From contig UQDC01000013.1 of NCBI GenBank assembly GCA_900539755.1, positions 1 through 64,000 of the forward strand: a stretch of 64,000 bases of DNA, in the 5' to 3' direction. This document shows, one piece after another, positions 36,714-46,065 of this stretch. Position numbers and translations under genes: made by a program. The first letter of the stretch is position 1. Each line of letters starts with the position of its first letter. The notes beneath the pieces were generated by a model that ran no database searches, was not told where the DNA came from, and saw only the letters and a list, made by a program, of their open reading frames with translations. The DNA is from an uncultured Alistipes sp. GTDB taxonomy: Bacteria; Bacteroidota; Bacteroidia; Bacteroidales; Rikenellaceae.

Positions 36714-36752
36714 GGAGCTGCAAACTACGTTCAAGTTTGCAGCTCCTTTTTT
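36714..36752 (+). terminator. Rho-independent terminator of the xyl operon
   Basis: GGAGCTGCAAACT (36714-36726) pairs perfectly with AGTTTGCAGCTCC (36734-36746), followed by six T. Confidence 0.92.
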
Positions 36753-37154
36753 ATGGCAATCGAAGGGATAGTCCTTGTTAGGGGGTGTTGGTTTGGTTTT
36801 TGTGCAGGTTCAGAAGCAACGGTGTGTGGAGTTCAAAAGGTGGGTGAGCTGATGTTTTGTGGTGGGCCGGTGCAGGCAGGTGGCTGGCGAAAGCGGTTGC
36901 GAAAGGCATTTGTGGAGGAGGTATGTGTTGAACCTGCATGCCGGCACAGTATTGTACAGATGTTTTATTTTGGGTTAAAGTGCTGATTTATAATTGTATC
37001 TTGTCATTTTTTTGCTGTTTTTCGGCTGGTCGCTTCCTGTTCAGTAAGGGCTGGTCGTTCTGAAAATTGTTTTCTGAAAATAATTTTATTCTTATGTTTT
37101 CTTTTGTTTGGGCGTGATAGAACGGTTGTCTGTTTCGTTTTGTGGGTAAATATG
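36753..37154. other. Intergenic spacer upstream of the glp operon, no gene seen
   Basis: A 77-codon plus-strand frame begins at 36753 but has no start context, composition or motif of a real gene. GC falls sharply after 37050, leading into the AT-rich glp control region. Confidence 0.4.
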
Positions 37155-37188
37155 AAATAAAACGAAATAAAATTATTTCGTTTTATTT
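37155..37188 (+). promoter_or_regulatory. glp operator: perfect 16-bp inverted repeat (likely GlpR site)
   Basis: AAATAAAACGAAATAA (37155-37170), two central A, then TTATTTCGTTTTATTT (37173-37188). Every base of the two arms pairs. Each arm contains AAAACGAAA, the kind of TTTCGTTTT half site bound by DeoR-family repressors. The right arm overlaps the -33 TTTG, so binding would block RNA polymerase. A DeoR-type regulator gene is the last gene of the operon. Confidence 0.8.
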
Positions 37189-37215
37189 GCTTTTATAAAA
37201 TTAACATTATATTTG
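37186..37215 (+). promoter_or_regulatory. glp operon promoter
   Basis: -33 TTTG (37186-37189) and -7 TATATTTG (37208-37215) with an 18-base spacer; transcript start expected near 37222, about 16 bases before the glpA ATG. Confidence 0.75.
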
Positions 37216-37237
37216 CATCAAATTAATATGCCATATT

Positions 37238-38860
37238 ATGGAGAATACCTACGATGTTATCATCATCGGTGGCGGAGCAACCGGAGCGGGTGTGGCCAGA
37301 GACTGCTCGCTTCGAGGGATCAAGGCTCTGCTGCTGGAGCGTTCTGACATATCGACCGGAGCGACCGGACGAAATCATGGTTTGCTGCATAGTGGAGCAC
37401 GTTATGCGGTGACGGATCATGAATCGGCCGTAGAGTGTATTCGGGAAAATATGATTCTGCGCAAAGTAGCTTCGCATTGTGTCGAAGAGACGGATGGACT
37501 CTTTATTACCCTTCCTGAGGATGGGTTGGAGTATCAGGCTACCTTCGTTGAGGCCTGCCGCAAGGCGGGGATTCGGGCCGATATTTTGGATCCTGAGGAG
37601 GCGAAACGGTTGGAGCCTGCTGCCAATTCTGCGTTGATCGGTGCGGTTCGTGTCCCGGACGGTGCGGTGGATCCGTTCCGGTTGACCTCATCCAATATTT
37701 TGGATGCGCAGGCGCATGGGGCTGAAGTCCGCACCTATACCGAGGTGAAAGAGTTGATTCGTGAGCAGGATCGTATTGTCGGGGTTGTGGCTTACGATTA
37801 CCATACCCGAAGTGAAAAGCGGTTTTATGCTCAGGTGGTGATCAATGCCGGTGGTATTTGGGGGCATGGCATTGCTGCCAAGGCGGGTATTACGGTCAAT
37901 ATGCTTCCGGCCAAAGGGGCGTTGCTGATCTTTGGACACCGGGTCAACAAGATGGTGCTTAACCGTTGTCGCAAGCCTGCCGATGCCGATATTTTGGTTC
38001 CGGGCGATACCATTTCGCTGATCGGTACCACATCGAGCAAGGTTCCGTATGATCAGATCGACAATATGATTATCACCTCTGAAGAGGTGGATCTGTTGCT
38101 GCGTGAGGGAGAAAAGCTCTCGCCGCAGTTGGCTTATACCCGTATTCTTCGTGCGTATGCGGGGGTACGTCCGTTGGTGGCATCGGACAATGATCCGACC
38201 GGTCGTACAGTCAGCCGGGGTATTGTGTTGTTGGATCATGCTCAGCGTGACGGTATGGAGGGTTTTGTTACGATTACCGGCGGTAAGTTGATGACTTACC
38301 GACTGATGGCTGAGTGGACAACGGATCTGGCATGTAAGAAATTGGGTATTCAGGAGCCTTGTCGCACGGCAGAGCTGCCATTGCCCGGTTCAGTGGAGAG
38401 CAAGGAGGAGCAGGAGCGCAAGAACCGCAATAAACCGATCACTCAGAGACGTTCGGCAATTTCCCGTCATGGTGATATGGCAGCCCGGATTGCCGATAAG
38501 GATGCGGTGAAGAACAGTTTGGTGTGTGAATGCGAAGAGGTTTCGATCGGAGAGGTTGAGTATGCGATTGAGAATCTTGCGGTCAATAATTTGGTTGATT
38601 TGCGTCGTCGTACCCGTGTCGGCATGGGAACCTGTCAGGGTGAGCTTTGTGCTTGTCGGGCAGCCGGTCTGATGGGCAAGAAGGATCCGATCTGTGCCAA
38701 GAAAGCGAAGGCGGATTTGGCCTCGTTCCTGAATGAACGTTGGAAGGGTATGGCACCCATTGCCTGGGGTGATACGTTGCGTGAGAGCGAATACACCACC
38801 TGGGTATATGAAAGTGTATGTGGATTGTCGGACGAAACGGAAAAAACATCAGCACAATGA
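37238..38860 (+). CDS. glpA: Anaerobic glycerol-3-phosphate dehydrogenase, subunit A
   Basis: FAD-dependent catalytic subunit oxidising glycerol-3-phosphate to DHAP. FAD-binding IIIGGGATGAGVARDCSLRG at the N-terminus, the DAO-fold substrate region (TGATGRNHGLLHSGARYAV, TITGGKLMTYRLMAEW), and a C-terminal BFD-like [2Fe-2S] domain with VCECEEV and GTCQGELCACRAAG, which distinguishes GlpA from aerobic GlpD. 540 residues. First gene of the glp operon, directly after promoter and operator; its stop overlaps the glpB ATG by four bases. Confidence 0.93.
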   Translation: MENTYDVIIIGGGATGAGVARDCSLRGIKALLLERSDISTGATGRNHGLLHSGARYAVTDHESAVECIRENMILRKVASHCVEETDGLFITLPEDGLEYQATFVEACRKAGIRADILDPEEAKRLEPAANSALIGAVRVPDGAVDPFRLTSSNILDAQAHGAEVRTYTEVKELIREQDRIVGVVAYDYHTRSEKRFYAQVVINAGGIWGHGIAAKAGITVNMLPAKGALLIFGHRVNKMVLNRCRKPADADILVPGDTISLIGTTSSKVPYDQIDNMIITSEEVDLLLREGEKLSPQLAYTRILRAYAGVRPLVASDNDPTGRTVSRGIVLLDHAQRDGMEGFVTITGGKLMTYRLMAEWTTDLACKKLGIQEPCRTAELPLPGSVESKEEQERKNRNKPITQRRSAISRHGDMAARIADKDAVKNSLVCECEEVSIGEVEYAIENLAVNNLVDLRRRTRVGMGTCQGELCACRAAGLMGKKDPICAKKAKADLASFLNERWKGMAPIAWGDTLRESEYTTWVYESVCGLSDETEKTSAQ

Positions 38861-40116
38861 GATTCGATACAGTTATCATAGGAGGAGGGTTGGCCGGCAT
38901 GGTATGTGGCATCCGGTTGGCCGAAGCTGGCAAACGTTGCGCTATTGTGTCGCAAGGACAGAGTGCGCTGCATTTTTCTTCGGGTTCGTTTGATTTGTTG
39001 AGTCGCCTGCCGGATGGTACGGCTGTGAATGATCCGATGGCCGGTATTGTCGAATTGGAGAAGATGGCTCCCGAGCATCCCTATTCGGTGCTGGGTAGTG
39101 AACTTTGTGAGAAATATGCCCGTCAGGTGCCGGAGGTGTTACGTTCGGCCGGTATTGCCGTGGAGGGGGATTGCTGCAGGAACCATTATCGGATCACCCC
39201 GCTGGGCAAGGCAAAGGCGACCTGGTTGACCATGTCGGGTTATTTGATGGCCGATTCGTTGGAGCAGCTGCCTTTTAAAAAGGTTTGCATTGTCAATGTG
39301 GAGGGTTTTCTGGATTTTTATCCGGAGTTCATCGCAGAGGAGTTCCGCAAATATGGGGTAACGTGCAGCTTTGGCAGCATCAATTTCCCCGATTTGGAGC
39401 AGATTCGGAAAAATCCGAGTGAGATGCGTTCGGCCAATATTGCCCGGGTGTTTGACCGGGAGGAGAATCTCGAGGCGTTGGCAGCCAAGATCAGTGAGGT
39501 TGCAGCGGATAGTGAGGCGGTGATTTTGCCGGCCATTATCGGCATTAACCGCAACGATTCGTTCGAAGTTTTGAAATCGAAAGTGTCGTTGCCGCTCTAT
39601 TTGTTGCCGACATTGCCCCCTTCGATTCCGGGGATCAAGGCACAGCAGGCGCTGCAAAATCGTTTCCGGGCGTTGGGCGGTGAATATTTCCTGGGGGATT
39701 CGGTGCTTTCGGCCGATTTTGAAGGCGATCGGATCAAACAGGTCTATACGGCCGATCATGGCAATATTCCTTTCGAGGCCGATCAATTTGTTTTGGCGAC
39801 CGGCAGCTTCTTCAGCAAAGGGTTGGTGGCTACGCCGGATCGGATTGAGGAACCAGTTTTCGGAGCGGATACCGTTTTCCAGCCGGATCGTTCCACATGG
39901 TACACGTTGCGCTTCTTTGACAAACATTACTATCAGGCATTCGGAGTGAAAACCGACTCTGAATTGCATATCATGAAAAATGGGACATCCTTGACCAATC
40001 TGTATGGTATCGGAGCCGGTTTGGCCGGTTTTTATCCGGTACAGGAGGGTTGTGGTGCCGGTGTTTCCCTGCTTTCGGCTTTGTATGTTGCAGATCGGAT
40101 TTTAAATAGCAAATGA
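38857..40116 (+). CDS. glpB: Anaerobic glycerol-3-phosphate dehydrogenase, subunit B
   Basis: Flavoprotein subunit (FMN/FAD) of the GlpABC complex. N-terminal dinucleotide fold MRFDTVIIGGGLAGMVCG, later SFFSKGLVATPDRIEEPVFG and a C-terminal LYGIGAGLAGFYPVQEGCGAGVSLLSAL, all typical of GlpB. 419 residues. Start at 38857 within the glpA stop (ATGA) rather than an in-frame ATG 39 bases upstream inside glpA. Its stop overlaps the glpC ATG. GlpA and GlpB form the soluble catalytic dimer anchored by GlpC. Confidence 0.92.
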   Translation: MRFDTVIIGGGLAGMVCGIRLAEAGKRCAIVSQGQSALHFSSGSFDLLSRLPDGTAVNDPMAGIVELEKMAPEHPYSVLGSELCEKYARQVPEVLRSAGIAVEGDCCRNHYRITPLGKAKATWLTMSGYLMADSLEQLPFKKVCIVNVEGFLDFYPEFIAEEFRKYGVTCSFGSINFPDLEQIRKNPSEMRSANIARVFDREENLEALAAKISEVAADSEAVILPAIIGINRNDSFEVLKSKVSLPLYLLPTLPPSIPGIKAQQALQNRFRALGGEYFLGDSVLSADFEGDRIKQVYTADHGNIPFEADQFVLATGSFFSKGLVATPDRIEEPVFGADTVFQPDRSTWYTLRFFDKHYYQAFGVKTDSELHIMKNGTSLTNLYGIGAGLAGFYPVQEGCGAGVSLLSALYVADRILNSK

Positions 40117-41339
40117 TCATGAATATTCAGCAAAATACGGTTAGTGAAAATAACTTCGAGCAGTGCATCAAGTGTACGATATGCACCGTATATTGTCCTG
40201 TAGCAGCTGTGAATCCCAACTTTCCGGGGCCGAAACAGGCTGGTCCGGATGGGGAGCGTCTCCGGTTGAAACAGCCCGATTATTTCGACGGTGCCCTGAA
40301 ATATTGTCTGAACTGCAAACGTTGTGAGGTGGCTTGTCCTTCGAATGTCCGCATCGGAGACATCATCCAGTCGGCCCGTATCAAGTATGGCCCGAAGAAA
40401 AACAGCTCGTTGCGGAATTTCGTATTGGCCAATACCGATCTGGTGGGTACTTTGGCCACACCGTTTGCTCCGGTGGTGAATGCTACGGTCAAGTTGAAGC
40501 CGGTACGTACCGTGATGGACAAGGTGATGGCGATCGATCATCGCAGGGCTTTTCCGAAATATGCGCATGGGACCTTTGAATCGTGGTATAAGAAGGTGGC
40601 TGCCGAACAGGCCGCTTTTCCCAAAAAGGTTGCCTTTTTCCACGGTTGCTATGTGAACTACAACAATCCGCAGCTGGGTAAGGAGATGATTCAGATTATG
40701 AATGCGTTGGGCTATGGCGTTCTCCTGCTGGACAAGGAGAAGTGCTGCGGTGTGCCTCTGATCTCGAACGGTCTCTACAATCAGGCGCGCAAACAGGCCC
40801 AAACCAATCTTACATCTATTCGTACGGCGGTTAATGATCGCAAATTGGATGTGATTGCCACCTCTTCGACCTGCACCTTTACGTTGCGGGACGAGTATCC
40901 GCACATTTTGGATCTCGAGAATGGCGATGTGCGTGACCGGATCGAATTGGCAACCCGTTACATCTATCGGTTGATTCAGTCGGGAGAGGTCAAATTGAAA
41001 TTCAAGGAGGGTGCACCGCTGAAGGTGGCTTATCATACGGCCTGCCACATGCAGAAGATGGGCTGGGCCTACTATTCCATTGAACTGTTGCGGATGATTC
41101 CGGGTGTTGAGGTGATTGTGCTGGATTCACAATGCTGTGGCATTGCCGGTACGTATGGTTTCAAGAAGGAGAACTACGAGACTTCACAGGCCATTGGAGA
41201 GTCGCTGTTCCGTCAGATCGAGGCTTCGGGAGCTGATCTTGTGGTGACGGATTGTGAAACCTGCAAGTGGCAGATTGAAAGTTCGACCAGCAAACGGTGT
41301 GAACATCCGTTGAGTATTTTGGCCTCTCGTTTGGCTTAG
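40113..41339 (+). CDS. glpC: Anaerobic glycerol-3-phosphate dehydrogenase, iron-sulfur subunit C
   Basis: Membrane-associated electron-transfer subunit passing electrons from GlpAB to menaquinone. Two N-terminal [4Fe-4S] motifs, CIKCTICTVYCP and CLNCKRCEVACP, then two CCG (heterodisulfide-reductase-like) domains: HGCYVNYNNP...KEKCCGVPL and TACHMQKMGW...DSQCCGIAGTYG. 408 residues. Starts at 40113 (or the next ATG, 40119) overlapping the glpB stop. Third gene of the operon; 68 bases before glpK. Confidence 0.93.
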   Translation: MIMNIQQNTVSENNFEQCIKCTICTVYCPVAAVNPNFPGPKQAGPDGERLRLKQPDYFDGALKYCLNCKRCEVACPSNVRIGDIIQSARIKYGPKKNSSLRNFVLANTDLVGTLATPFAPVVNATVKLKPVRTVMDKVMAIDHRRAFPKYAHGTFESWYKKVAAEQAAFPKKVAFFHGCYVNYNNPQLGKEMIQIMNALGYGVLLLDKEKCCGVPLISNGLYNQARKQAQTNLTSIRTAVNDRKLDVIATSSTCTFTLRDEYPHILDLENGDVRDRIELATRYIYRLIQSGEVKLKFKEGAPLKVAYHTACHMQKMGWAYYSIELLRMIPGVEVIVLDSQCCGIAGTYGFKKENYETSQAIGESLFRQIEASGADLVVTDCETCKWQIESSTSKRCEHPLSILASRLA

Positions 41340-41407
41340 TCATAACATTACACAATGAACCTAAAATAAATTAACTGCATAAAACTAAAAAAAAACTCTA
41401 ACCTGTT

Positions 41408-42904
41408 ATGAAACAGTATATTCTTGCGCTTGACCAAGGTACAAGCAGCTCACGTGCTATCGTTTTTGATGAAATGGGTAAATCTTGTGCTGTGGCCCAA
41501 CGAGAGTTCCGTCAGATTTTTCCGAAATCAGGATGGGTGGAGCACGATCCGCATGAGATTTGGTCATCTCAGGCCTCTGTGATTGCGGAGGCGATCACGA
41601 TGATGGACATCAACGGATTGAATATTGCGGGTATTGGTATTACCAACCAGCGTGAAACCACCATTGTATGGGATTCGGAGACGGAGGAGCCAATCTATAA
41701 TGCGATAGTCTGGCAGGATCGTCGTACTTCGGACTATTGCAATGAGCTGAAAAGCCGTGGATTGACCGATATGATTCGTCAGAAAACAGGTTTGATTATC
41801 GATGCCTATTTCAGTGCGACGAAGATCAAATGGATTTTGGATCATGTTCCGGGTGCGAGAGAGCGTGCAGAGAAGGGCAAGTTGCTTTTTGGTACGGTTG
41901 ATACATGGTTGATTTGGCGCTTGACCCGTGGAGAGGTTCACGTAACGGATGTAAGTAATGCTTCTCGTACGATGTTGTTTAACATCAATACTTTGGAGTG
42001 GGATCAGGAGTTGTTGGATCTCTTTGATATTCCTCGTTCGATGATGCCAGAGGTGAAATCCTCCAGCGAGGTGTACGGCCACACCAAAACCACCATTTTT
42101 GCCCATAAAGTGCCTATTGCCGGTATTGCCGGTGACCAGCAGGCTGCCCTGTTTGGTCAGATGTGTACCGAGCCGGGTATGGTGAAAAACACCTATGGAA
42201 CGGGATGTTTCCTGTTGATGAACAGCGGAGAAAAGCCTATCCTGTCGAAAAACAATCTGATCACGACCATTGCATGGAAGATCGGTGACAAGGTCAATTA
42301 TGCTTTGGAGGGAAGTATTTTCGTTGGTGGCTCTGTTGTACAGTGGTTGCGAGATGGTTTGGGTATCATTCAATCGTCATCGGAGGTTGAGGAGTTGGCC
42401 TCACGGGTTCCGGATACGAACGGTGTCTATTTTGTACCGGCCTTGACGGGACTGGGAGCTCCGTGGTGGGATCAATACGCACGAGGAACTATTGTGGGAA
42501 TCAGTCGTGGTACCACTACTGCACATATTGCCCGTGCAGCACTCGAAGGGATTGCTTATCAGACGATGGATATTACCAATGCGATGTCGCTGGATGCCGG
42601 GATTTCACTTAAGGCATTGAAGGTGGATGGCGGTGCATCTCGCAACAATTTGCTGATGCAGTTCCAAGCTGATATTCTCGGTACACAGGTTATTCGACCG
42701 CAGGTGGTTGAGACGACAGCTTTGGGAGCAGCCTATTTGGCAGGTTTGGCCGTAGGGTACTGGTCCAGCATCGATGATATTCGCAAACAGTGGCAGGTCG
42801 ATCGTGTATTTGAGCCGAGCTGGGAAGCGGACAAGGTTCAGGTAGCCAAAGATGGCTGGCACGATGCGGTCAAACGGACGCTGAGCGACTATACTGCCAA
42901 GTAG
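41408..42904 (+). CDS. glpK: Glycerol kinase
   Basis: ATP-dependent phosphorylation of glycerol to glycerol-3-phosphate. FGGY kinase, 498 residues. [43 protein letters not shown], catalytic D243 in [15 protein letters not shown], and [17 protein letters not shown] all as in E. coli GlpK. Regulation by fructose-1,6-bisphosphate or enzyme IIA-Glc cannot be judged. Fourth gene of the glp operon, feeding GlpABC. Confidence 0.97.
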   Translation: MKQYILALDQGTSSSRAIVFDEMGKSCAVAQREFRQIFPKSGWVEHDPHEIWSSQASVIAEAITMMDINGLNIAGIGITNQRETTIVWDSETEEPIYNAIVWQDRRTSDYCNELKSRGLTDMIRQKTGLIIDAYFSATKIKWILDHVPGARERAEKGKLLFGTVDTWLIWRLTRGEVHVTDVSNASRTMLFNINTLEWDQELLDLFDIPRSMMPEVKSSSEVYGHTKTTIFAHKVPIAGIAGDQQAALFGQMCTEPGMVKNTYGTGCFLLMNSGEKPILSKNNLITTIAWKIGDKVNYALEGSIFVGGSVVQWLRDGLGIIQSSSEVEELASRVPDTNGVYFVPALTGLGAPWWDQYARGTIVGISRGTTTAHIARAALEGIAYQTMDITNAMSLDAGISLKALKVDGGASRNNLLMQFQADILGTQVIRPQVVETTALGAAYLAGLAVGYWSSIDDIRKQWQVDRVFEPSWEADKVQVAKDGWHDAVKRTLSDYTAK

Positions 42905-42958
42905 AGAGCATGAGCATATTTATCTAACCTATAACCAATCAACTAACCTTAACCTAAC

Positions 42959-43693
42959 ATGGATGCAATATGGACGAAGTGCCTATTTGAATTTATAGGC
43001 ACAGCGATTTTAGTACTCTTTGGTGACGGAGTGGTAGCTTCGACAGTGTTGAAAAAATCCAAAGGAGAGAATGGTGGCTGGGTGGTCATTACATTGGCAT
43101 GGGGCCTGGCTGTCATGTTGGGCGTGTTTATCGCAGGGCCCTATTCCGGAGCCCATCTGAATCCTGCTGTTACTTTGGGTTTGGCAGCTGCCGGAACCTT
43201 TAGCTGGGCATATGTGCTGCCCTATATTGTTGCACAGATGCTGGGCGGATTTTTTGGAGCCGTTCTCGTGTATGCTTTTTACAAAGATCATTACGATGCG
43301 ACGGATGATCCCTCTACGAAGTTGGCCACTTTTTGCACCATCCCGGCTATCAGGAACTACGGGCGCAATCTTTTCTGTGAAATTTTGGGCACCGTAGTGC
43401 TTGTATTTGTGATTTTGGTTTTGGCCACAGAGAGCAATACTCCGGAGGTGGGGATGGGTTCTTTGGGCGCCTTCCCGGTTGCAATGCTGATTGTTGCTTT
43501 GGGTATGTCTTTGGGAGGAACAACCGGTTATGCGATCAATCCGGCTCGAGACCTTGCTCCTCGACTGGCTCATGCCGTTTTGCCGATTCGGGGCAAAGGA
43601 TCCAACGACTGGGCCTACTCTTGGGTGCCGGTTTTGGGACCGATCATTGGTGGATTTTTGGCCGCAGGCCTTTATTGTCTGATCTGTTGTTAA
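42959..43693 (+). CDS. glpF: Glycerol uptake facilitator (aquaglyceroporin)
   Basis: MIP-family inner-membrane channel with six TMs and two half-helices, each with an NPA box: SGAHLNPAVTLGLA and GYAINPARDLAPRLAHA. The second NPA is followed by RD, the aquaglyceroporin mark that separates glycerol channels from water-only aquaporins. 244 residues. 54 bases after glpK; 11 bases before the outer-membrane protein gene. Confidence 0.95.
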   Translation: MDAIWTKCLFEFIGTAILVLFGDGVVASTVLKKSKGENGGWVVITLAWGLAVMLGVFIAGPYSGAHLNPAVTLGLAAAGTFSWAYVLPYIVAQMLGGFFGAVLVYAFYKDHYDATDDPSTKLATFCTIPAIRNYGRNLFCEILGTVVLVFVILVLATESNTPEVGMGSLGAFPVAMLIVALGMSLGGTTGYAINPARDLAPRLAHAVLPIRGKGSNDWAYSWVPVLGPIIGGFLAAGLYCLICC

Positions 43694-43704
43694 TCGGTTG
43701 AGTC

Positions 43705-44445
43705 ATGAAAAAGATCAAATATTTACTGGTTGCAGCGGCTCTCATGGTGTCGTCTGCCTCGTTCGGACAGCAATTCCATCTGAGTGGAACACTTCAGAAT
43801 ATGCACCTGTGGCGTGGTCTTCAGATTGCGGATGGGGGCGTATTGGCTGCCGATGTGAGCATGGGTCTTTTCAAAGATCGCCTGAAAATTGGTCTGTGGG
43901 GAGGAACCGATTTTACCGGAGACTACAAGGAGTTTGATTATTATCTTTCGTACTCAGCTTCAGGTTTTACGGTTGCGGTGTGGGATATATTCAACTACTC
44001 TCCCGATTTGACCTTCAGTAAGGATATTTTTAACTACAACAAGTATTCGACGGGGCATTTTCTTGATCTGAGTGTCGCTTACGATTTTGATACGAAGTTA
44101 GAGGTTCCCTTGCGGTTATATTGGGCTACGATTTTTGCCGGCCGGGACTTGAACAGTGCAGGAAACAATATGTACTCCACCTTTGTTTACGGGGAGTATA
44201 GCGTATTCCGGAATGACCATTGGATCGTTGATTTGGGGTTGGGTGGCACCTTTGCCTTTAATCGTACGGAGGCTGATGGCAGCCGTAATTTCTACGGCAC
44301 GGACCACCTCAATCAAATCTCCCTGAAGACAACCTATTTGTTAAAACTGGGCCGTTTTGAGATGCCGGTATTTGCGCATGCGATGTGGAATCCGGACATT
44401 CGGAGCGGTTATCTGCAGGTGGGTGTAAAACTGTTTGCATTTTAG
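43705..44445 (+). CDS. Outer-membrane beta-barrel protein of the glp operon, function unknown
   Basis: 246 residues with a clear signal peptide (MKKIKYLLVAAALMVSSASFG) and then alternating amphipathic strands rich in Tyr, Phe, Trp and Asp/Asn, ending in an aromatic (VGVKLFAF), as outer-membrane barrels do. I count enough strand-like segments for roughly a 10-12-strand barrel. No enzymatic motif is visible. It sits 11 bases after glpF and 44 bases before the regulator gene, so is almost certainly co-expressed. It may be an outer-membrane channel for glycerol or glycerophosphodiesters, but that is inferred only from position. Confidence 0.8.
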   Translation: MKKIKYLLVAAALMVSSASFGQQFHLSGTLQNMHLWRGLQIADGGVLAADVSMGLFKDRLKIGLWGGTDFTGDYKEFDYYLSYSASGFTVAVWDIFNYSPDLTFSKDIFNYNKYSTGHFLDLSVAYDFDTKLEVPLRLYWATIFAGRDLNSAGNNMYSTFVYGEYSVFRNDHWIVDLGLGGTFAFNRTEADGSRNFYGTDHLNQISLKTTYLLKLGRFEMPVFAHAMWNPDIRSGYLQVGVKLFAF

Positions 44446-44489
44446 CCTATCTTCGTTCTTGATTGAATTGTTAGAGGAGATATTTGTAT

Positions 44490-45263
44490 ATGACGCTACT
44501 GGAAAGGCATAGCATTATTTTGGAGCTGTTGCGGGAGTTTGGTAAGGTGGATGTAGCGGATCTGAGTTCAAAACTGAAGGTTTCAGCTGTGACCATTCGG
44601 AAGGATTTGGATCTGTTGGAGGAGAAGAAGCTGCTTTACCGGACACACGGAGGAGCCATTTTAGCCGACCCTTATATTGCGACTCGGAAAGTTTCGGAGA
44701 AGGAGAAATTACGTCCGGAAGTGAAGCGTCGGATTGGTTTGAAAGCGGTAGAGTTGCTTTCGCCTCAGGATGCTTTGATTATTGCATCGGGTACGACGGT
44801 TCAGGCCTTTGCCCGTTGTATTGAGAATATGAAGCTGACTGTGATCACTTCGGCGATGAATGTGGCCATGGAGTTGCTTGATAAGCCTGACATTGAGATT
44901 ATACAGTTGGGTGGCATTATACGGCACTCATCGGCTTCGGCGGTCAGTGAATATGCCATCCGGATGTTGGATAATTTCAGTTGCAGCAAGCTGTTTTTGG
45001 GTGTGGATGGGATTGATCCGGAGTATGGCTTGAGTACCACTCATATTCAGGAGGCCTGTTTGAATCAGGCCATGATTGCAGCTGCGACGAAAACGATTGT
45101 TTTGGCCGATTCTTCGAAATTTGGTCGTCGAGGTTTCAGCAAAATATGCAACATGAGCGACATCGATTGGGTGATTACCGATTCGGGTATTTCGCCGAAG
45201 ATGCTCGAGGCCATTGAGGAACAGGGAGTCAAGGTGACGATTGTTCCACTGCCGGAGGCCTGA
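44490..45263 (+). CDS. glpR: DeoR-family transcriptional repressor of the glp operon
   Basis: 257 residues. The N-terminal winged HTH (LLERHSIILELLREFGKVDVADLSSKLKVSAVTIRKDLDLLEE, given here in shorter overlapping parts: VADLSSKLKVS and AVTIRKDL) is typical DeoR; it is followed by LLYRTHGGAI and the isomerase-like sugar-phosphate-binding domain (IIASGTTVQAFARC, LFLGVDGIDPEYG, VLADSSKFGRRGF). Start at ATG 44490; an upstream TTG at 44484 is unlikely. Being last in the operon behind the 37155 operator, it probably represses its own transcription, with glycerol-3-phosphate as the likely inducer by analogy to E. coli GlpR. Confidence 0.87.
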   Translation: MTLLERHSIILELLREFGKVDVADLSSKLKVSAVTIRKDLDLLEEKKLLYRTHGGAILADPYIATRKVSEKEKLRPEVKRRIGLKAVELLSPQDALIIASGTTVQAFARCIENMKLTVITSAMNVAMELLDKPDIEIIQLGGIIRHSSASAVSEYAIRMLDNFSCSKLFLGVDGIDPEYGLSTTHIQEACLNQAMIAAATKTIVLADSSKFGRRGFSKICNMSDIDWVITDSGISPKMLEAIEEQGVKVTIVPLPEA

Positions 45264-45510
45264 CGGATGCAGTATATTCATTGTGGTGGTCGCAAGATGG
45301 GGAAGAGTGGGAGGTGTTTCCACTGGGAATTCGTTGTTTAGGGGTTAATGCTCAGTGTGTATGCAATTCCCATGTCCTCATGCGGATTGCCTTTCGTCGG
45401 TGATTCGTTGAGATCCTCAAATGCATTGGGCTTTGGGCCAATGAGGAGAGTGAGGGGATGTTGCGACAGATGTTGATCCCAATAGTGTCTAAGTTGTGAA
45501 CCTTTGAAAA

Positions 45511-45553
45511 TTGGAGGGGGAGTAATGTTAAATTACTCCCCCTCCAATTGTTT
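45511..45553 (+). terminator. Strong hairpin terminator
   Basis: A perfect 16-bp stem, TTGGAGGGGGAGTAAT (45511-45526) with ATTACTCCCCCTCCAA (45532-45547), then TTGTTTTAT. It is 250 bases beyond glpR. Between them (45264-45510) I see no gene, only a small CATTGG/CCAATG hairpin near 45424-45443, so the glp transcript may carry a long 3' end or a separate small RNA may use this terminator. Confidence 0.85.
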
Positions 45554-45751
45554 TATGTTCAGGAACTCGGCTGCCGATGAGGTGTTGATTCTTAGAGTAT
45601 TTCAGGAGTCTTGTCTGATCGTATCGGAAAGAGGAGTAATAAGAGGGGTTGGTCTTGGTCGTTTGAAAATAAAAACTTGTTGTGTGCGCATTGAATAGCC
45701 GTTGAACGAGTTTTTTCGGTGATGTGGGGTATAAAATCTGTAATTGGGGGC

Positions 45752-45781
45752 GTTGTGAAACGGTAAATTATCGTACCTTTG
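45752..45781 (+). promoter_or_regulatory. Promoter of the iron-sulfur/aldo-keto reductase cluster
   Basis: GTTG at 45752-45755 and TACCTTTG at 45774-45781 with an 18-base spacer fit the Bacteroidota promoter pattern. Confidence 0.55.
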
Positions 45782-45786
45782 TATAG

Positions 45787-46065
45787 GTCAGAGATTCAGG
45801 CTGATCAGGGCGTTTGGTCATCAACTTCACTGGATGCAGTCGTGGTGCAATGACTTATTGAAAGGGATCTCTTTTGCGGTTTTGGTTATTGCGTGCTCAT
45901 GTACGGCCAGTGTCTCATTTTTTAATAGCCGGTTTTCGACGCAAAAGGATAGTAGCCTATGGTTTGAATCTGTCTGAACGGTGTTCATAGCAACCTTGCC
46001 CTGTCAGAATCAGGTGCAGCTGCAGATCCGAAAATAATATTTGGTTTGTTGAAGCAGATTCGATT
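45787..46065 (+). other. Long putative 5' leader of the iron-sulfur cluster transcript
   Basis: If the promoter at 45752 is used the leader is about 280 bases. It contains CTTTTGCG (near 45873) able to pair with CGCAAAAG (near 45940) around a 60-base loop. No known riboswitch or leader peptide is recognised, and no gene is seen between 45554 and 46065. Confidence 0.35.

Noticed and set aside
36753..36986. 77-codon plus-strand frame after the xyl terminator
   Set aside because: No promoter, no ribosome-binding context and no domain; starts within the terminator T run.
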